Shown here piece after piece: positions 46,307-58,039 of a DNA stretch of 64,000 bases. The notes beneath the pieces were generated by a model, which saw only the letters and a list, made by a program, of their open reading frames with translations, did not search any database and was not told where the DNA came from. The DNA comes from Methanobacterium sp. Maddingley MBC34 (GTDB lineage: Archaea > Methanobacteriota > Methanobacteria > Methanobacteriales > Methanobacteriaceae): the NCBI GenBank assembly GCA_000309865.1, contig AMGN01000033.1, forward strand, positions 15,148-79,147, read 5' to 3'. The translations under genes were made by a program, and so were the position numbers. The number at the start of each line of letters is the position of its first letter. The first letter of the stretch is position 1.

Positions 46307-47290
46307 ATGAACCCTGAGATAAAAACCCTGTTTATTTATTATGCACCACACCCCATCCACAGCGCCTTTGCAGAGACAGTCACCAGTGAGAGGTACCATT
46401 GTGGAGTGTCATTTTCCGAGGTACTGGTGAACTTTATTAAAGGGCTTTTTAAAAGGGAAAGCTATGATGTACTATTTTTAGAAAGTGGAACATGCCTACC
46501 TGTGGCTTTAGCCCTTAAAAAATCAAAAACTAAAATAGTACTGTTGAATGCCGACCCACTTTTTTTTGAATTACCTAAAATCAATTTTCTTAAGAGGAAA
46601 ATACTGAAATTCCTCATATCTTATGTTGATGCGGTGATTGTAAACTCCCAGCTGAACCAGGATCTGGCATCAAAATATTTTCATAAAAAAATTTACACTG
46701 TACGTCCCTTTGGGCTTAATTCAAACTTCAATATAAACTGCGATATCGCATCCAGCAACCTACTTTTTATTGGTAATGAAGGAGAATATAAAGGGTTCAA
46801 CTCACTTCTAGAAGCCGTGGAAAAGCTTAATGAAGACAAAACCCTATATGACCTGTATATTGTAGGATCCTCAGCAGATAGGATCACATCGGACTATGAC
46901 TGGCTGCATAAAGAAGGATTTCTCCATGACCTTGACCCTTACTTCAGGGAATGTTCCATATACATTCACCCCGCAGAATACGAATCATTCGGAGCCTCAA
47001 TAATAGAGGCCATGGCTGCTGGTTTAATACCCATAATCACCAAGAATTGCGGAGCTTCAGATGTTTTCAAGGAGAACCATCTTGAATTTCTGATTATGGA
47101 CAATAACAATCCAGAAACCATTAAAAATAAGATCACTGAAATATATAACCAACCCTTACCCTGGAAAAAGGATATTTCCAAAAAATGTAAAGAAATATCT
47201 TTAGATTACACCAAAGAAACACAGCTAAGGAAGTTTAAAAATACCTTTGATGAAATCACTGCAGACCTCCTGGAAAATGATAATGGATGA
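46307..47290 (+). CDS. Family 4-like glycosyltransferase
   Basis: 327 residues, shorter than its neighbours because the N-terminal Rossmann half is reduced. C-terminal motifs LLFIGNEGEYKGFNSLLEAV and HPAEYESFGASIIEAMAAG (EX7E) are clear. Donor and acceptor unknown. Its stop lies inside a 16-bp tandem repeat. Part of the plus-strand glycan run. Confidence 0.85.
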   Translation: MNPEIKTLFIYYAPHPIHSAFAETVTSERYHCGVSFSEVLVNFIKGLFKRESYDVLFLESGTCLPVALALKKSKTKIVLLNADPLFFELPKINFLKRKILKFLISYVDAVIVNSQLNQDLASKYFHKKIYTVRPFGLNSNFNINCDIASSNLLFIGNEGEYKGFNSLLEAVEKLNEDKTLYDLYIVGSSADRITSDYDWLHKEGFLHDLDPYFRECSIYIHPAEYESFGASIIEAMAAGLIPIITKNCGASDVFKENHLEFLIMDNNNPETIKNKITEIYNQPLPWKKDISKKCKEISLDYTKETQLRKFKNTFDEITADLLENDNG

Positions 47291-47333
47291 TGTGGATAAG
47301 AGATGATGTAGATAAAAGATTATGTGGATAAGA
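47286..47333 (+). repeat. Three 16-bp tandem repeats at a gene end
   Basis: GATGATGTGGATAAGA repeated at 47286-47301, 47302-47317 and 47318-47333 with one or two changes, overlapping the stop of the preceding glycosyltransferase gene. The rest of the 308-bp gap to 47599 is AT-rich and holds nothing else I can support. Confidence 0.75.
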
Positions 47334-47598
47334 GATGATGATGTAATGGATGTAAATGGAATTAACTGATGATATGAGCTAATCAATCAGTATTTACCTT
47401 AAAATTAATTATCCTATTAGCTATACCACTATAGCTATACCAAAAAAGCCCAAATAATAATCTAATTACCCAAAAACTATCAAAATCTAAATATTAACCA
47501 ATTACACTCTTACAAAAGCCCTAATATTATTTAATATACTACATAAAGCCCATAATGGCATATATTTAACACGGTTAACCCGGTACTGGTGTGAAAGA

Positions 47599-48570
47599 AT
47601 GGTCAAAGTTTATATTGTTACACCTAACTATAATGGAATGAAATTTTTAGATGAATATTTCAGTTCATTATTCAATCAAACATTTAAGGATTTTAAAATA
47701 GTTTTTGTGGAAAATTCACCAGACTGTGAATCCATAGATTATGTTAAGGAAACTTTTCCATCCCATCTGGAGAAAATAATTTTCATTAAAAATCCGGAAA
47801 ACTATGGTTTTGCCAGAGGCAACAATGTAGGGATCCAGAGAGCACTGGAAGATAATGAATGTGAATATATTCTATGTCTAAACAATGACACTGTTTCTAC
47901 CAGTGATTTCTTGGAAAAACTGGTTCTTTGCGCAGAAAAACATCCCGATGCAGGGAGTATCCAGCCCCTGATCATTTGGGGAAAAAACCATGAATTAATT
48001 GATTCTGTGGGTTTAGAATATTCTCAGAATGGTTTAGGATTCAACCGTGGCGCATATAGGCCTATTGATGAATATACTAATGAAGAAGAAATTTTTGGCT
48101 GTTGTGCTGGTGCCTGTCTTTACCGGAGAGAGGCACTGGAGGATGTTCAATTGCATCATGAATTTTTTGATGAGGATTTTTTCGCATACTTTGAAGACAT
48201 AGATCTGGCTCTGCGATTGAGATGGGCTGGATGGAGTGCATGGTTTACTCCTGATGCCCGCGTATACCATTATAGTGGCGGTACTGCGGGGGATAAGACG
48301 GATTTTTCAGTGTACCATACCTGGCGGAATTATACCTGGACTGTTGCCAAAAATTTACCTTCCAGTTACATCTGGAGAAAATTCTATTTAATCATCCTCA
48401 GTGAACTTTCTCAGATTGTCCTTCATATACTCCGGAGGAAACCAGTTATATTCAAAGCCAAATGGGATGCATACCGTAATAGGGGAAATTTCACCAGTAA
48501 GGGGAAAATGACAAAAAAGAGTGTGGACTTTAAAGAAGTTGAGAAATGGTTCATATTAAAATGGCGTTAA
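47599..48570 (+). CDS. Family 2 glycosyltransferase (rhamnosyltransferase-like)
   Basis: 323 residues. GT-A motifs: VTPNYNG, VENSPDC, NYGFARGNNVGI, LCLNNDT (DxD position) and CAGACLYRREAL..FFAYFEDIDLALRLRWAGW (acceptor/ED motif). This set is typical of rhamnosyl-type GT2 enzymes acting on surface polysaccharides. GTGTGAAAGA lies before ATG 47599. It closely parallels the gene at 51295 on the other strand. Confidence 0.92.
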   Translation: MVKVYIVTPNYNGMKFLDEYFSSLFNQTFKDFKIVFVENSPDCESIDYVKETFPSHLEKIIFIKNPENYGFARGNNVGIQRALEDNECEYILCLNNDTVSTSDFLEKLVLCAEKHPDAGSIQPLIIWGKNHELIDSVGLEYSQNGLGFNRGAYRPIDEYTNEEEIFGCCAGACLYRREALEDVQLHHEFFDEDFFAYFEDIDLALRLRWAGWSAWFTPDARVYHYSGGTAGDKTDFSVYHTWRNYTWTVAKNLPSSYIWRKFYLIILSELSQIVLHILRRKPVIFKAKWDAYRNRGNFTSKGKMTKKSVDFKEVEKWFILKWR

Positions 48571-48691
48571 TAAATCATCGACTATTTACAGGTTTTAACC
48601 TATCAATTGTATTAAAAGTTCATATAATGCGTTATAAGTACATAAATCTTGTTAAGTATAATAATAAATAAATAAACAGGATGTAATTAGC

Positions 48692-49432
48692 TTGATTTCA
48701 GTGGTATCGGTGTATAACAATAAGGAGATACTGGATGAGTATCTCATTAAAAGCTTAGAAGAACAGTCTGTAGATTATGATCTCATCCTGATTGATAACA
48801 CCCAGGGCGAATTTAAATCTGCTGCAAGTGCCCTTAATTCTGGTGGTGGAAAGGCCACCGAGCGTTATATTGTATTTGTACATCAGGATGTTTCTTTTGA
48901 TTCGAAATTCTTGGAGGATCTGGAAACCATCCTCGATAATATCAACAATTTGGGTATTGCAGGTTTAGCCGGTGTTAGTGCGGAGACTCCTGGAGTTATT
49001 TCCAATATATTACAGGGAAAGTCAAAGGAACTGGTGGGGAAAAACAGGATTGAAACTCCCACCAGGGTGCAAACTCTGGATGAATGTTTGATTGTGATCC
49101 CTAAATCTGTGTTTGATATTTTGAAGTTTGATCAGGTTACCTGTGATGACTGGCACCTTTATGGAGTGGATTACTCTCTCTCAGTCACCAGCCAGGGGTA
49201 TGATTCCTATGTTTTACCTTTAAGCATTCACCATAGGTCACCCGGTTATTCAATGTCTGCAGGTTATGATGTAACCATGAAGAAGCTATTGAAAAAACAT
49301 CACCAAAATTATAAGATGGTGTATACTACTCTTGGTAATTACAACACATCCCTACCTTTATCCCTGCAGAAGAATATGAAAAAGATCATTGTGCCTCTGT
49401 TAAAGGCTACAGGGCAATGGAAATATGATTAA
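48692..49432 (+). CDS. Family 2-like glycosyltransferase
   Basis: 246 residues from TTG 48692. GT-A beginning (MISVVSVYNNKEILDEYLIKSLEEQ) and VHQDVSFD at the DxD position; the rest resembles GT2-like enzymes with a variable acceptor region (DDWHLYGVDYSLSVTSQGYDSYVLPLSIHHRS). The ribosome site is poor (GGATGTAATTAG). Converges with the membrane gene at 49482. Confidence 0.8.
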   Translation: MISVVSVYNNKEILDEYLIKSLEEQSVDYDLILIDNTQGEFKSAASALNSGGGKATERYIVFVHQDVSFDSKFLEDLETILDNINNLGIAGLAGVSAETPGVISNILQGKSKELVGKNRIETPTRVQTLDECLIVIPKSVFDILKFDQVTCDDWHLYGVDYSLSVTSQGYDSYVLPLSIHHRSPGYSMSAGYDVTMKKLLKKHHQNYKMVYTTLGNYNTSLPLSLQKNMKKIIVPLLKATGQWKYD

Positions 49433-49481
49433 CATTTAATTTCATTTAATAATCCATTTGAATACTATGAAGTCCTGGTAT

Positions 49482-51203
<1,722 letters not shown>

Positions 51204-51294
51204 GATATCGTTCCTTATATCAAGCTCAATATTAATTTATATAAATAGATTGCTAATTTTTTTATTATTCACTTCAGATAATATTGAGAAATTC

Positions 51295-52353
51295 TCATCC
51301 AGATTTCAAAATACCCTTAACCATATCATAAATAATACTCAAATAAGACTTAACTACTTGAATAATTAACTGGGAAACATTAATATTATTCCTACCTGCA
51401 AGCCTCTCCTTTAAGTAGTATCCCCCGTCTGCAAGAATTATAAAAGAGTATTGGAATTTATCCTTAAAAGTCCCATATCTTTTAGCAGTGGTGAGCATGT
51501 TTTCAGATTGTAACATTATCATACGGGCGTTAACTGATTTCTTTTTAATGGATTTACCACGTTTATGATAAACAAGAGATGTGGGAACGTATATTGTTTT
51601 CCAACCATTTTTATGGGATCTCCATGATAATTCCGCATCCTCGTACACCGTGAAAAAGGTCTCATCAAATAATCCGATTCCCTGGAGCATTTCCTTTTTA
51701 TACAAGCATGCCGCGGCAATAGCTCCAATAATGTATTCTGGATCATCATACTGGCCTTCATCCGGTTCTTCATGACCCCTATCAACGATTCTTCCCATCT
51801 TTAGAAGATGGCCAGTTGAATCGATGATCTGGGGGTTATTGTATTTTAGAATTTTAGACCCGGCCATACCAATTTCAGGATTACTTTCAGCGGCATTAAC
51901 CAGTTCCATTAAGAAGTTCTCCTTAACCACGGTATCATTGTTTAAGAGCATTATGTAATCCGGATCCAGGACACTTAAGGCTAAATTAATACCAATATTA
52001 TTACCCTTAGCAAATCCGTAATTCTCATTGTTTTTTATTAGAATGAGTTTTTTCTTATTAGGTGTTGAAAAATCTGTCCCTGAAAAATTAGATTGATTTT
52101 TCAATTGATTTTCATCATATTCCACAAGTTCGATGGGCTTGTTACCTGATTCATAATCAAAAAACTTTGATTCTATTCTTAATGAGCCACTGCAGTAATT
52201 TCTGATTTTTTCCAGGGACTCATCCTCAGAATTATTGTCAACCAGGATCACATCATAGTTGGGGTAATCAATCTGGTAAAGTGATTCTAAACATTCAACG
52301 GTGTCTTTCCAACCATTCCAGTTTAGTATGATTACAGAAACATGGGGAAACAT
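51295..52353 (-). CDS. Family 2 glycosyltransferase (rhamnosyltransferase-like)
   Basis: 352 residues. VIILNWNGWKDTVECLESL, VDNNSEDES, NENYGFAKGNNIGIN, MLLNNDTVV (DxD) and AACLYKKEMLQGIG..FTVYEDAELSWRSHKNGW are all GT2 hallmarks. An insert of about 35 residues (FFDYESGNKPIELVEYDENQ..) follows the second motif and is not seen in the paralogue at 47599. The C-terminal 40 residues form an amphipathic helix, perhaps membrane-bound. Confidence 0.92.
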   Translation of the reverse strand: MFPHVSVIILNWNGWKDTVECLESLYQIDYPNYDVILVDNNSEDESLEKIRNYCSGSLRIESKFFDYESGNKPIELVEYDENQLKNQSNFSGTDFSTPNKKKLILIKNNENYGFAKGNNIGINLALSVLDPDYIMLLNNDTVVKENFLMELVNAAESNPEIGMAGSKILKYNNPQIIDSTGHLLKMGRIVDRGHEEPDEGQYDDPEYIIGAIAAACLYKKEMLQGIGLFDETFFTVYEDAELSWRSHKNGWKTIYVPTSLVYHKRGKSIKKKSVNARMIMLQSENMLTTAKRYGTFKDKFQYSFIILADGGYYLKERLAGRNNINVSQLIIQVVKSYLSIIYDMVKGILKSG

Positions 52354-52544
52354 ATTTTTATTCTCTTGTTTTAGTTAAAATAGTGATATTTTTTTAATAA
52401 TTGTTCTTCTAATTTTTAATAAGTGTTATTCTAACCGTGCTGTTTATACCCGGTCTTAATTAACATGCTTATACCATGTATGCTTTTGTGAGCAGTAGGG
52501 AGTGCTGTTTACCAGGTCTAAGTTAACCCGTGCTATTTTCTGTT

Positions 52545-53741
52545 TTAATTAACATTATTATCGTATTTTTCAGAGGCAGATGCTTCCACTGGATTAGGTG
52601 AGGATTCTTCCATTGCCCTGCTAAATGATTCCTCGAAAACATCGGCTACATTACGCCATGTGAACCTTTGAGCGGTTTTAAGACCATTTTCTTTGAATTT
52701 TTCTCCCAATTCATCATTGGTTAATAATTCATGTATGCCCCTGGCAAGTTCATCTGGATCCTTAACTGGGACCATTATAGCATTTTCCCCATTGGAAACG
52801 AAATCTCTGACACCTAAACAATCTGTAGTTACAACCGGCGTTCCACAGGCCATTGATTCTAATGGAGGTAATCCGAATCCTTCCTTGTGGGATGGGAATG
52901 CGAAAATATCCGAAGAACTATACAATTCGGCCATTAAATCATCACTAGGTCTTTCGAATAATTTATAATTAAATTTAAACCCATGTTTATCCTTCAAAGC
53001 ATCGAGTATTTTCCTGTTTCCAACTGCTATTAATGTTAAGTCCGGTATTTCTCCAGAAACAATGTTCAATGCTTTAATTAAATCTCCATCCCCCTTATAC
53101 TTCCCACCCCTCAGTATGGTCATTATCTTATGCCCTGGAACATCTTCCAGGACGTTTTGACGAGGATAAAAATTTTCATGATTTAAACCATCTCCTGCCA
53201 GAATGGCGTTTTTACCATAATCCTCCTTGATCCAATCCTTAAGCCAGTTGGATATGGTTAGAATGTTCAGTGGCAGGTATAAACTTTCTTTAAACATTCT
53301 CACGTCATAGGGTCCGAGTGGCTCAACCAGTTCCTCAAAATCCTGGAAGAAATAGAAGGGTATGCCTTTTTGGCTCCTGTAAACAGCAAAGGATGTGCTG
53401 AACCAGGTGGCCACATTTATATCACAATCTGGTGTTATTTGTGATAATGGTTTAACCAGGTCGGCGTCGAATCCTGTTTTGAACCATCTGAAGATTCCTC
53501 CAAGGCTGGAATACTCAAAATCATCTTTTTTTCTGAATTTGTTTATGGGGTTTAATATTTTAATGATATAAGGAGCTTTTACGTATCTAACATCAGCTTT
53601 AACTGGAAACCATGAATGATTTCCCTGCAGTGCGGTAATGGTAATAGTATGTCCACGATCTGAAAGTTCATTTATTATCTCAAAAACTGCTCTTGCACCA
53701 CCACTCATTGATGTTGACATCATGGTAAAATTTATTTTCAT
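52545..53741 (-). CDS. Family 4 glycosyltransferase
   Basis: 398 residues, GT-B fold: MSGGARAVFEIINELSDRGH at the N-terminus and FPSHKEGFGLPPLESMACGTPVV (EX7E) in the C-terminal domain. The last 25 residues are low-complexity. Minus strand, apparently an operon with the two genes downstream, although gaps of about 190 and 90 bp separate them. Confidence 0.92.
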   Translation of the reverse strand: MKINFTMMSTSMSGGARAVFEIINELSDRGHTITITALQGNHSWFPVKADVRYVKAPYIIKILNPINKFRKKDDFEYSSLGGIFRWFKTGFDADLVKPLSQITPDCDINVATWFSTSFAVYRSQKGIPFYFFQDFEELVEPLGPYDVRMFKESLYLPLNILTISNWLKDWIKEDYGKNAILAGDGLNHENFYPRQNVLEDVPGHKIMTILRGGKYKGDGDLIKALNIVSGEIPDLTLIAVGNRKILDALKDKHGFKFNYKLFERPSDDLMAELYSSSDIFAFPSHKEGFGLPPLESMACGTPVVTTDCLGVRDFVSNGENAIMVPVKDPDELARGIHELLTNDELGEKFKENGLKTAQRFTWRNVADVFEESFSRAMEESSPNPVEASASEKYDNNVN

Positions 53742-54128
53742 TAATTTATTCCTCCAGAAAAACCATTGATTATTATCGTGTATTTATCAGTTTATCAATT
53801 AATGATACATACTAAATGCTTTTTGGATACATATATCCAATTTAATACTATTATTGTTGTTAAAGTTTTTTTATTGAATTAAAATTATTACCTAAATTTT
53901 AACTCTTTTTTAGGTAATATTCTTTAGATAAACTTATAAATTGTGAGTATAATATAACGTTGATGATTAAAGAACTAGGGATAATTTCAGGCTTAAGATG
54001 AATCTCATCACTTATAAATCAATTTACATTAACAATAAGATATTATAATACCTGAAATAAATTTTTGCTATATCACCTATTAGTTTTACATCAACCCCCC
54101 TGAATACCAGAAGATAAGGAGATAATTA
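53742..54128. promoter_or_regulatory. 387-bp AT-rich divergent intergenic region
   Basis: Lies between divergent genes. Several TATA-like runs, among them AAACTTATAAATTG near 53930 and CACTTATAAATC near 54008, suit promoters; no gene or strong repeat is seen. TAAGGAGATAA is the ribosome site for the plus-strand gene. Confidence 0.4.
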
Positions 54129-55733
54129 ATGAACTTAACTATCAAATCTCTTAACCGTTACGATAAGATCTTTCTATTGTTAATTGCAGCTTACCTAATA
54201 ACTTGGATTTTACTGGTAAGGAACTACCAGTTCCTGGGTATTAATGATTCCATCTCTTACATGTCCATTGCAAAATTATACCTAAACGGGGATTATGCAA
54301 ATGCCATAAATGGTTATTGGTCACCACTTTATTCCTGGTTAATGGTTCCATATCTTAAAATAGTAGGTTATTCGCCCCTTAATGCGTTGTGGGCGGCTAG
54401 AATAGTAAACCTGTTCACCGGAATATTGGCCCTAATAGGGATCAGGAGTCTTTCCCATAAGATGGGATTAAATAAAAAGATGACTACCCTCACAATTTTA
54501 ACATTAATCCCCTTGATCCTGTATTTATCATTAACACAGATTATGCCTGATCTTTTAATGGCAACTCTACTGGTGTTATATTTTAACATTATCTTCTCTG
54601 AAGGATATTCCCAAAAATTGTCAAATGGACTCTTCTGTGGAGTTATAGTTGCATTTGCCTTTTTAACCAAAGCTTATGTTTTACTTTTTTTCCTGTTACA
54701 TTTCCCTTTATTTAATTTTATTCAATGGAAGACCAATATTTCTCCAGAAAAACGAAAGAATATTACCAAAAACTTTTTAATCGGATTGGCAGTATTTTTT
54801 ATCATTAGCGGTGTGTGGATATTCACCATAAGTGAAAAATATGATAAGTTAACTTACAGCACCAGTGGAGATTATAATTTTAAGGTTGTGGGACCTGAAT
54901 CTATTGGACAGCCTGCACAGAATCCCGGATTTATACAACCACCATATTTAAAAGGTTCAAGTGCATGGGAAGATCCATCCGCAAACGCATCTTACTCCCA
55001 ATTAAAGGCATGGAGCCCTTTTAAATCAACAGCCTTTTTGATTTATGAATTAAAAAAGATTCCAGATAACATCGTAGTATTATCCAACATGTTACTGTCT
55101 TTTTCATATTTCACGCTTCTAATAATTCTCTTTTATTTCATACTGTCAATCAGTTCCGTGAAAAAACTGTTAAAACGCACTGAAATACTGTATCCTCTCT
55201 TAACTGTTCTTGTATTCCCTTTGGGATATTTGTTAATAGTTCTGGATGTTAGATATTTATGGATACTCTTTGTGTTACTGGTAATCATGGGTTTTTATCT
55301 GCTGCAACTCCTCTTCAAAAACGGTTTTTTAAACCAGTATGGTAAAAAAATCCTGGCAATAACATTAATGATTTCTTTTGTTATAATGCCAATTTCTGGA
55401 CTTTATGGATCTTACAATGCTTATGAAAATTTTTACAAAATGGCCAACCAGTTAAAAGAACATGGTATAGAAGGTAACATTGCATCCAGTGGGAATACTA
55501 CACACTATGGTGAAGACATTATCATCAGCTTTTTCATGGACACCAGTTACTTTGGTTATGCTAAAGAAGATACAACTTATACGCAACTGGTAAGTGAATT
55601 GAAAAAATATAATATAGATTATTATATATTCTGGGAAAATTCGGGGAAAAATGAGCAATTTTTAACACAGAACTTCCCTGAAGTCACCAATGGAACTATC
55701 AAAGGTATTAAAGTATTTAAGATAAGTACATAA
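54129..55733 (+). CDS. GT39/ArnT-like membrane glycosyltransferase
   Basis: 534 residues with an N-terminal multi-helix domain and C-terminal soluble tail. After the first helix, FLGINDSISYMSIAKLYLNGDYANAINGYWSPLYSW shows the acidic residue and conserved spacing of dolichyl-phosphate-sugar-dependent GT-C transferases. Strong paralogue of the gene at 58040 (shared NGYW/DAYW..SPL/GPL, HGIEGNIASSG / YNINGNIASND). It likely moves a sugar from a lipid phosphate onto a protein or lipid-linked glycan outside the cell. Confidence 0.82.
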   Translation: MNLTIKSLNRYDKIFLLLIAAYLITWILLVRNYQFLGINDSISYMSIAKLYLNGDYANAINGYWSPLYSWLMVPYLKIVGYSPLNALWAARIVNLFTGILALIGIRSLSHKMGLNKKMTTLTILTLIPLILYLSLTQIMPDLLMATLLVLYFNIIFSEGYSQKLSNGLFCGVIVAFAFLTKAYVLLFFLLHFPLFNFIQWKTNISPEKRKNITKNFLIGLAVFFIISGVWIFTISEKYDKLTYSTSGDYNFKVVGPESIGQPAQNPGFIQPPYLKGSSAWEDPSANASYSQLKAWSPFKSTAFLIYELKKIPDNIVVLSNMLLSFSYFTLLIILFYFILSISSVKKLLKRTEILYPLLTVLVFPLGYLLIVLDVRYLWILFVLLVIMGFYLLQLLFKNGFLNQYGKKILAITLMISFVIMPISGLYGSYNAYENFYKMANQLKEHGIEGNIASSGNTTHYGEDIIISFFMDTSYFGYAKEDTTYTQLVSELKKYNIDYYIFWENSGKNEQFLTQNFPEVTNGTIKGIKVFKIST

Positions 55734-55735
55734 TT

Positions 55736-55769
55736 GATATTATAAGAATAAAGATATTATAAGAATAAA
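55736..55769 (+). repeat. 17-bp tandem duplication after a stop codon
   Basis: GATATTATAAGAATAAA at 55736-55752 and again at 55753-55769, two bases after the stop of the GT-C-like gene. Another slippage-type duplication at a gene end. Confidence 0.8.
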
Positions 55770-55846
55770 AGTAATGCTAAAATAATTTCAAATTAAAAAA
55801 AACAAATTTCCCTAGAAAATTTATAATCATAATGGACTTTGATTAA

Positions 55847-56278
55847 ATGAGAGTCACCCTTAAAACCATTGGCAGGAAACTGATAAAAGACCAGACCGAT
55901 AAAACCATTGTACAACTCTTTAGGTATGTATTTGTAGGCGGAGCAGCGTTTATAGTTGACTTTGGATCCCTCTTCATATTTACTGAATTTTTTGGTATTT
56001 ATTATCTGATCTCAGCAGCTATTGCATTCATTTTAGGCTTAATTGCAAATTATTTACTCAGTGTGAACTGGGTCTTCAACAGAAGAACGCTGGGAAGTGC
56101 CAAACTCGAATTTGGAGTATTTGCACTAATTGGAGTAATAGGACTGTTTTTAAATGAAATATTTATATGGTTTTTTACAGATTATCTGCAAATTTATTAC
56201 TTGCTTTCCAAGATCATTGCCGCTGCAATTATCTTGTTCTGGAATTTCTTTGCCCGGAAAATCACATTGTTCAGATAA
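55847..56278 (+). CDS. GtrA family membrane protein
   Basis: 143 residues, four membrane helices with the family markers RYVFVGGAAFIVDFGSLFIFTE, NYLLSVNWVFNRR and WNFFARKITLF. GtrA proteins are thought to flip polyprenyl-phosphate-linked sugars across the membrane. Set between two GT-C-like transferases and downstream of a dolichyl-phosphate-sugar synthase-like gene, it fits the step that presents the lipid-linked sugar outside. Confidence 0.92.
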   Translation: MRVTLKTIGRKLIKDQTDKTIVQLFRYVFVGGAAFIVDFGSLFIFTEFFGIYYLISAAIAFILGLIANYLLSVNWVFNRRTLGSAKLEFGVFALIGVIGLFLNEIFIWFFTDYLQIYYLLSKIIAAAIILFWNFFARKITLFR

Positions 56279-56376
56279 TTGAAGTTAAACAATGACACTG
56301 ACTTAACAAATGAAAATATTATTAACGAATAAAAAGTAATAATGGGCCTTTATCAAACTCTTTTAACGGTGAATAC

Positions 56377-57996
56377 ATGGTTAACCAAGAAAAAACAGCG
56401 ATAATAATAGGTGCAGGTCCCGCAGGTTTGACAGCTGCCTATGAACTTTTAGATAAAACTGATATCAAACCAATTATTTATGAAGAAAGTGACTATATTG
56501 GAGGTATATCAAAAACCATCAATTATAAAGGTAATCGAATAGACATTGGTGGACACCGATTCTTTTCGAAATCTGAACAGGTTATGGATTGGTGGATGAA
56601 TATATTGCCCCTTCAAGGAGCACCAGCCCGGGATGATGGTGTTCTTGGGAGGGATGTGCCATTAGCAACTGAATATTCATTTAAAGACATCCATTCCAAT
56701 GAAACCGTTAAAATACCTGCACCTGATCCTGAAGAAGTTGATAAAGTCATGCTCAATCGTAGTCGGTTATCTCGCATATTTTTCTTGCGGAGCTTCTTTG
56801 ATTATCCTGTGTCCCTTAACTACAACACTTTCTCCAATTTGGGAATTAGTAGAACTGTTAAAATAGGTTTGAGTTACATTAAAACATCTTTTCATGAAAT
56901 TAAACCTGAAAAATCATTAGAAGACTTTTTTATTAACCGTTTTGGTGTGGAACTGTACCATACTTTTTTCAAAGATTACACTGAAAAGGTTTGGGGAGTT
57001 GCCTGTAGCGAAATTACTGCAGACTGGGGATCCCAGAGGATAAAGGGACTTTCCATTACCAAGGCCATTACTCATGCTTTGAAAAAGAGTTTCACCAGGG
57101 ATTCATCTATATCCCAGAAAAATGTGGAGACAAGTTTAATTGGACAGTTCATGTACCCTAAACTGGGACCCGGTCAGTTATGGGAAGAAGTTGCCAGAAT
57201 AATTGAAGAAAATGGTGGAACGATCCATAAAAATCACAGGGTAACTGGCATAATCACTGAAGAGGATCAGGTATCTGGAATTAACGTGTTAGATACAACA
57301 ACTGGTGAAACTCATAAAAAAACTGGTGATTATTTCTTTTCAACCATGCCAGTACGTGACCTGATAAATTCATTTGAATCTAATGTACCTGAGGATGTTT
57401 CAGAGGTGGCCAATGGTCTCATGTACCGTGATTTTATTACTGTTGGCCTACTACTTGATGAATTAAAAATAAAGAATGAAACCAAAAACCCTACTGTAAA
57501 TAATATTGTACCAGATAACTGGATTTACATCCAGGAACGTGACGTTAAATTGGGCAGGCTTCAAATATTCAATAACTGGAGCCCATATATGGTCAAAGAT
57601 GAGAATGATACATGGATCGGCCTTGAATATTTCTGTAATGAGGGTGATGAACTCTGGAGCATGTCAAAAGATGAATTCTCTGAATTCGCCATAAGCGAAC
57701 TAGCGAAGATTGACATAATCGATCCAGCTGATGTTAAGGACCATGTGGTGATTAAAGTGAAAAAAACATACCCTGCTTATTTCGGAACATATGATCATTT
57801 TCCCGTGATTAAAAAATTTACAGAAGGGTTTGAAAATCTGTTTTTAATTGGCAGAAATGGTATGCACCGTTATAACAATATGGATCATTCCATGTTAACT
57901 GCCATGGCAGCTGTTGACAATATCATCAAAGGAAAAACTTCCAAGGATAATTTATGGCAGATAAATGCGGAAGAAGAGTACCATGAAGAAAAATAG
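56377..57996 (+). CDS. FAD-dependent oxidoreductase, UDP-galactopyranose mutase/protoporphyrinogen oxidase-like
   Basis: 539 residues. FAD-binding Rossmann IIGAGPAGLTAAYEL at the N-terminus, then YEESDYIGGISKT and GNRIDIGGHRFFSKS, typical of the amine-oxidase/UGM-like fold. The C-terminal GRNGMHRYNNMDHSMLTAMAAVDNI is the second FAD contact. In glycan clusters this family is often annotated protoporphyrinogen oxidase-like, but the context favours a sugar-nucleotide or glycolipid oxidoreductase. No ribosome site is obvious before ATG 56377 (ACGGTGAATAC). Confidence 0.85.
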   Translation: MVNQEKTAIIIGAGPAGLTAAYELLDKTDIKPIIYEESDYIGGISKTINYKGNRIDIGGHRFFSKSEQVMDWWMNILPLQGAPARDDGVLGRDVPLATEYSFKDIHSNETVKIPAPDPEEVDKVMLNRSRLSRIFFLRSFFDYPVSLNYNTFSNLGISRTVKIGLSYIKTSFHEIKPEKSLEDFFINRFGVELYHTFFKDYTEKVWGVACSEITADWGSQRIKGLSITKAITHALKKSFTRDSSISQKNVETSLIGQFMYPKLGPGQLWEEVARIIEENGGTIHKNHRVTGIITEEDQVSGINVLDTTTGETHKKTGDYFFSTMPVRDLINSFESNVPEDVSEVANGLMYRDFITVGLLLDELKIKNETKNPTVNNIVPDNWIYIQERDVKLGRLQIFNNWSPYMVKDENDTWIGLEYFCNEGDELWSMSKDEFSEFAISELAKIDIIDPADVKDHVVIKVKKTYPAYFGTYDHFPVIKKFTEGFENLFLIGRNGMHRYNNMDHSMLTAMAAVDNIIKGKTSKDNLWQINAEEEYHEEK

Positions 57997-58039
57997 TAAT
58001 ATTGCATGTAAAACCAGAAGACATTAGAGGACATGGAAT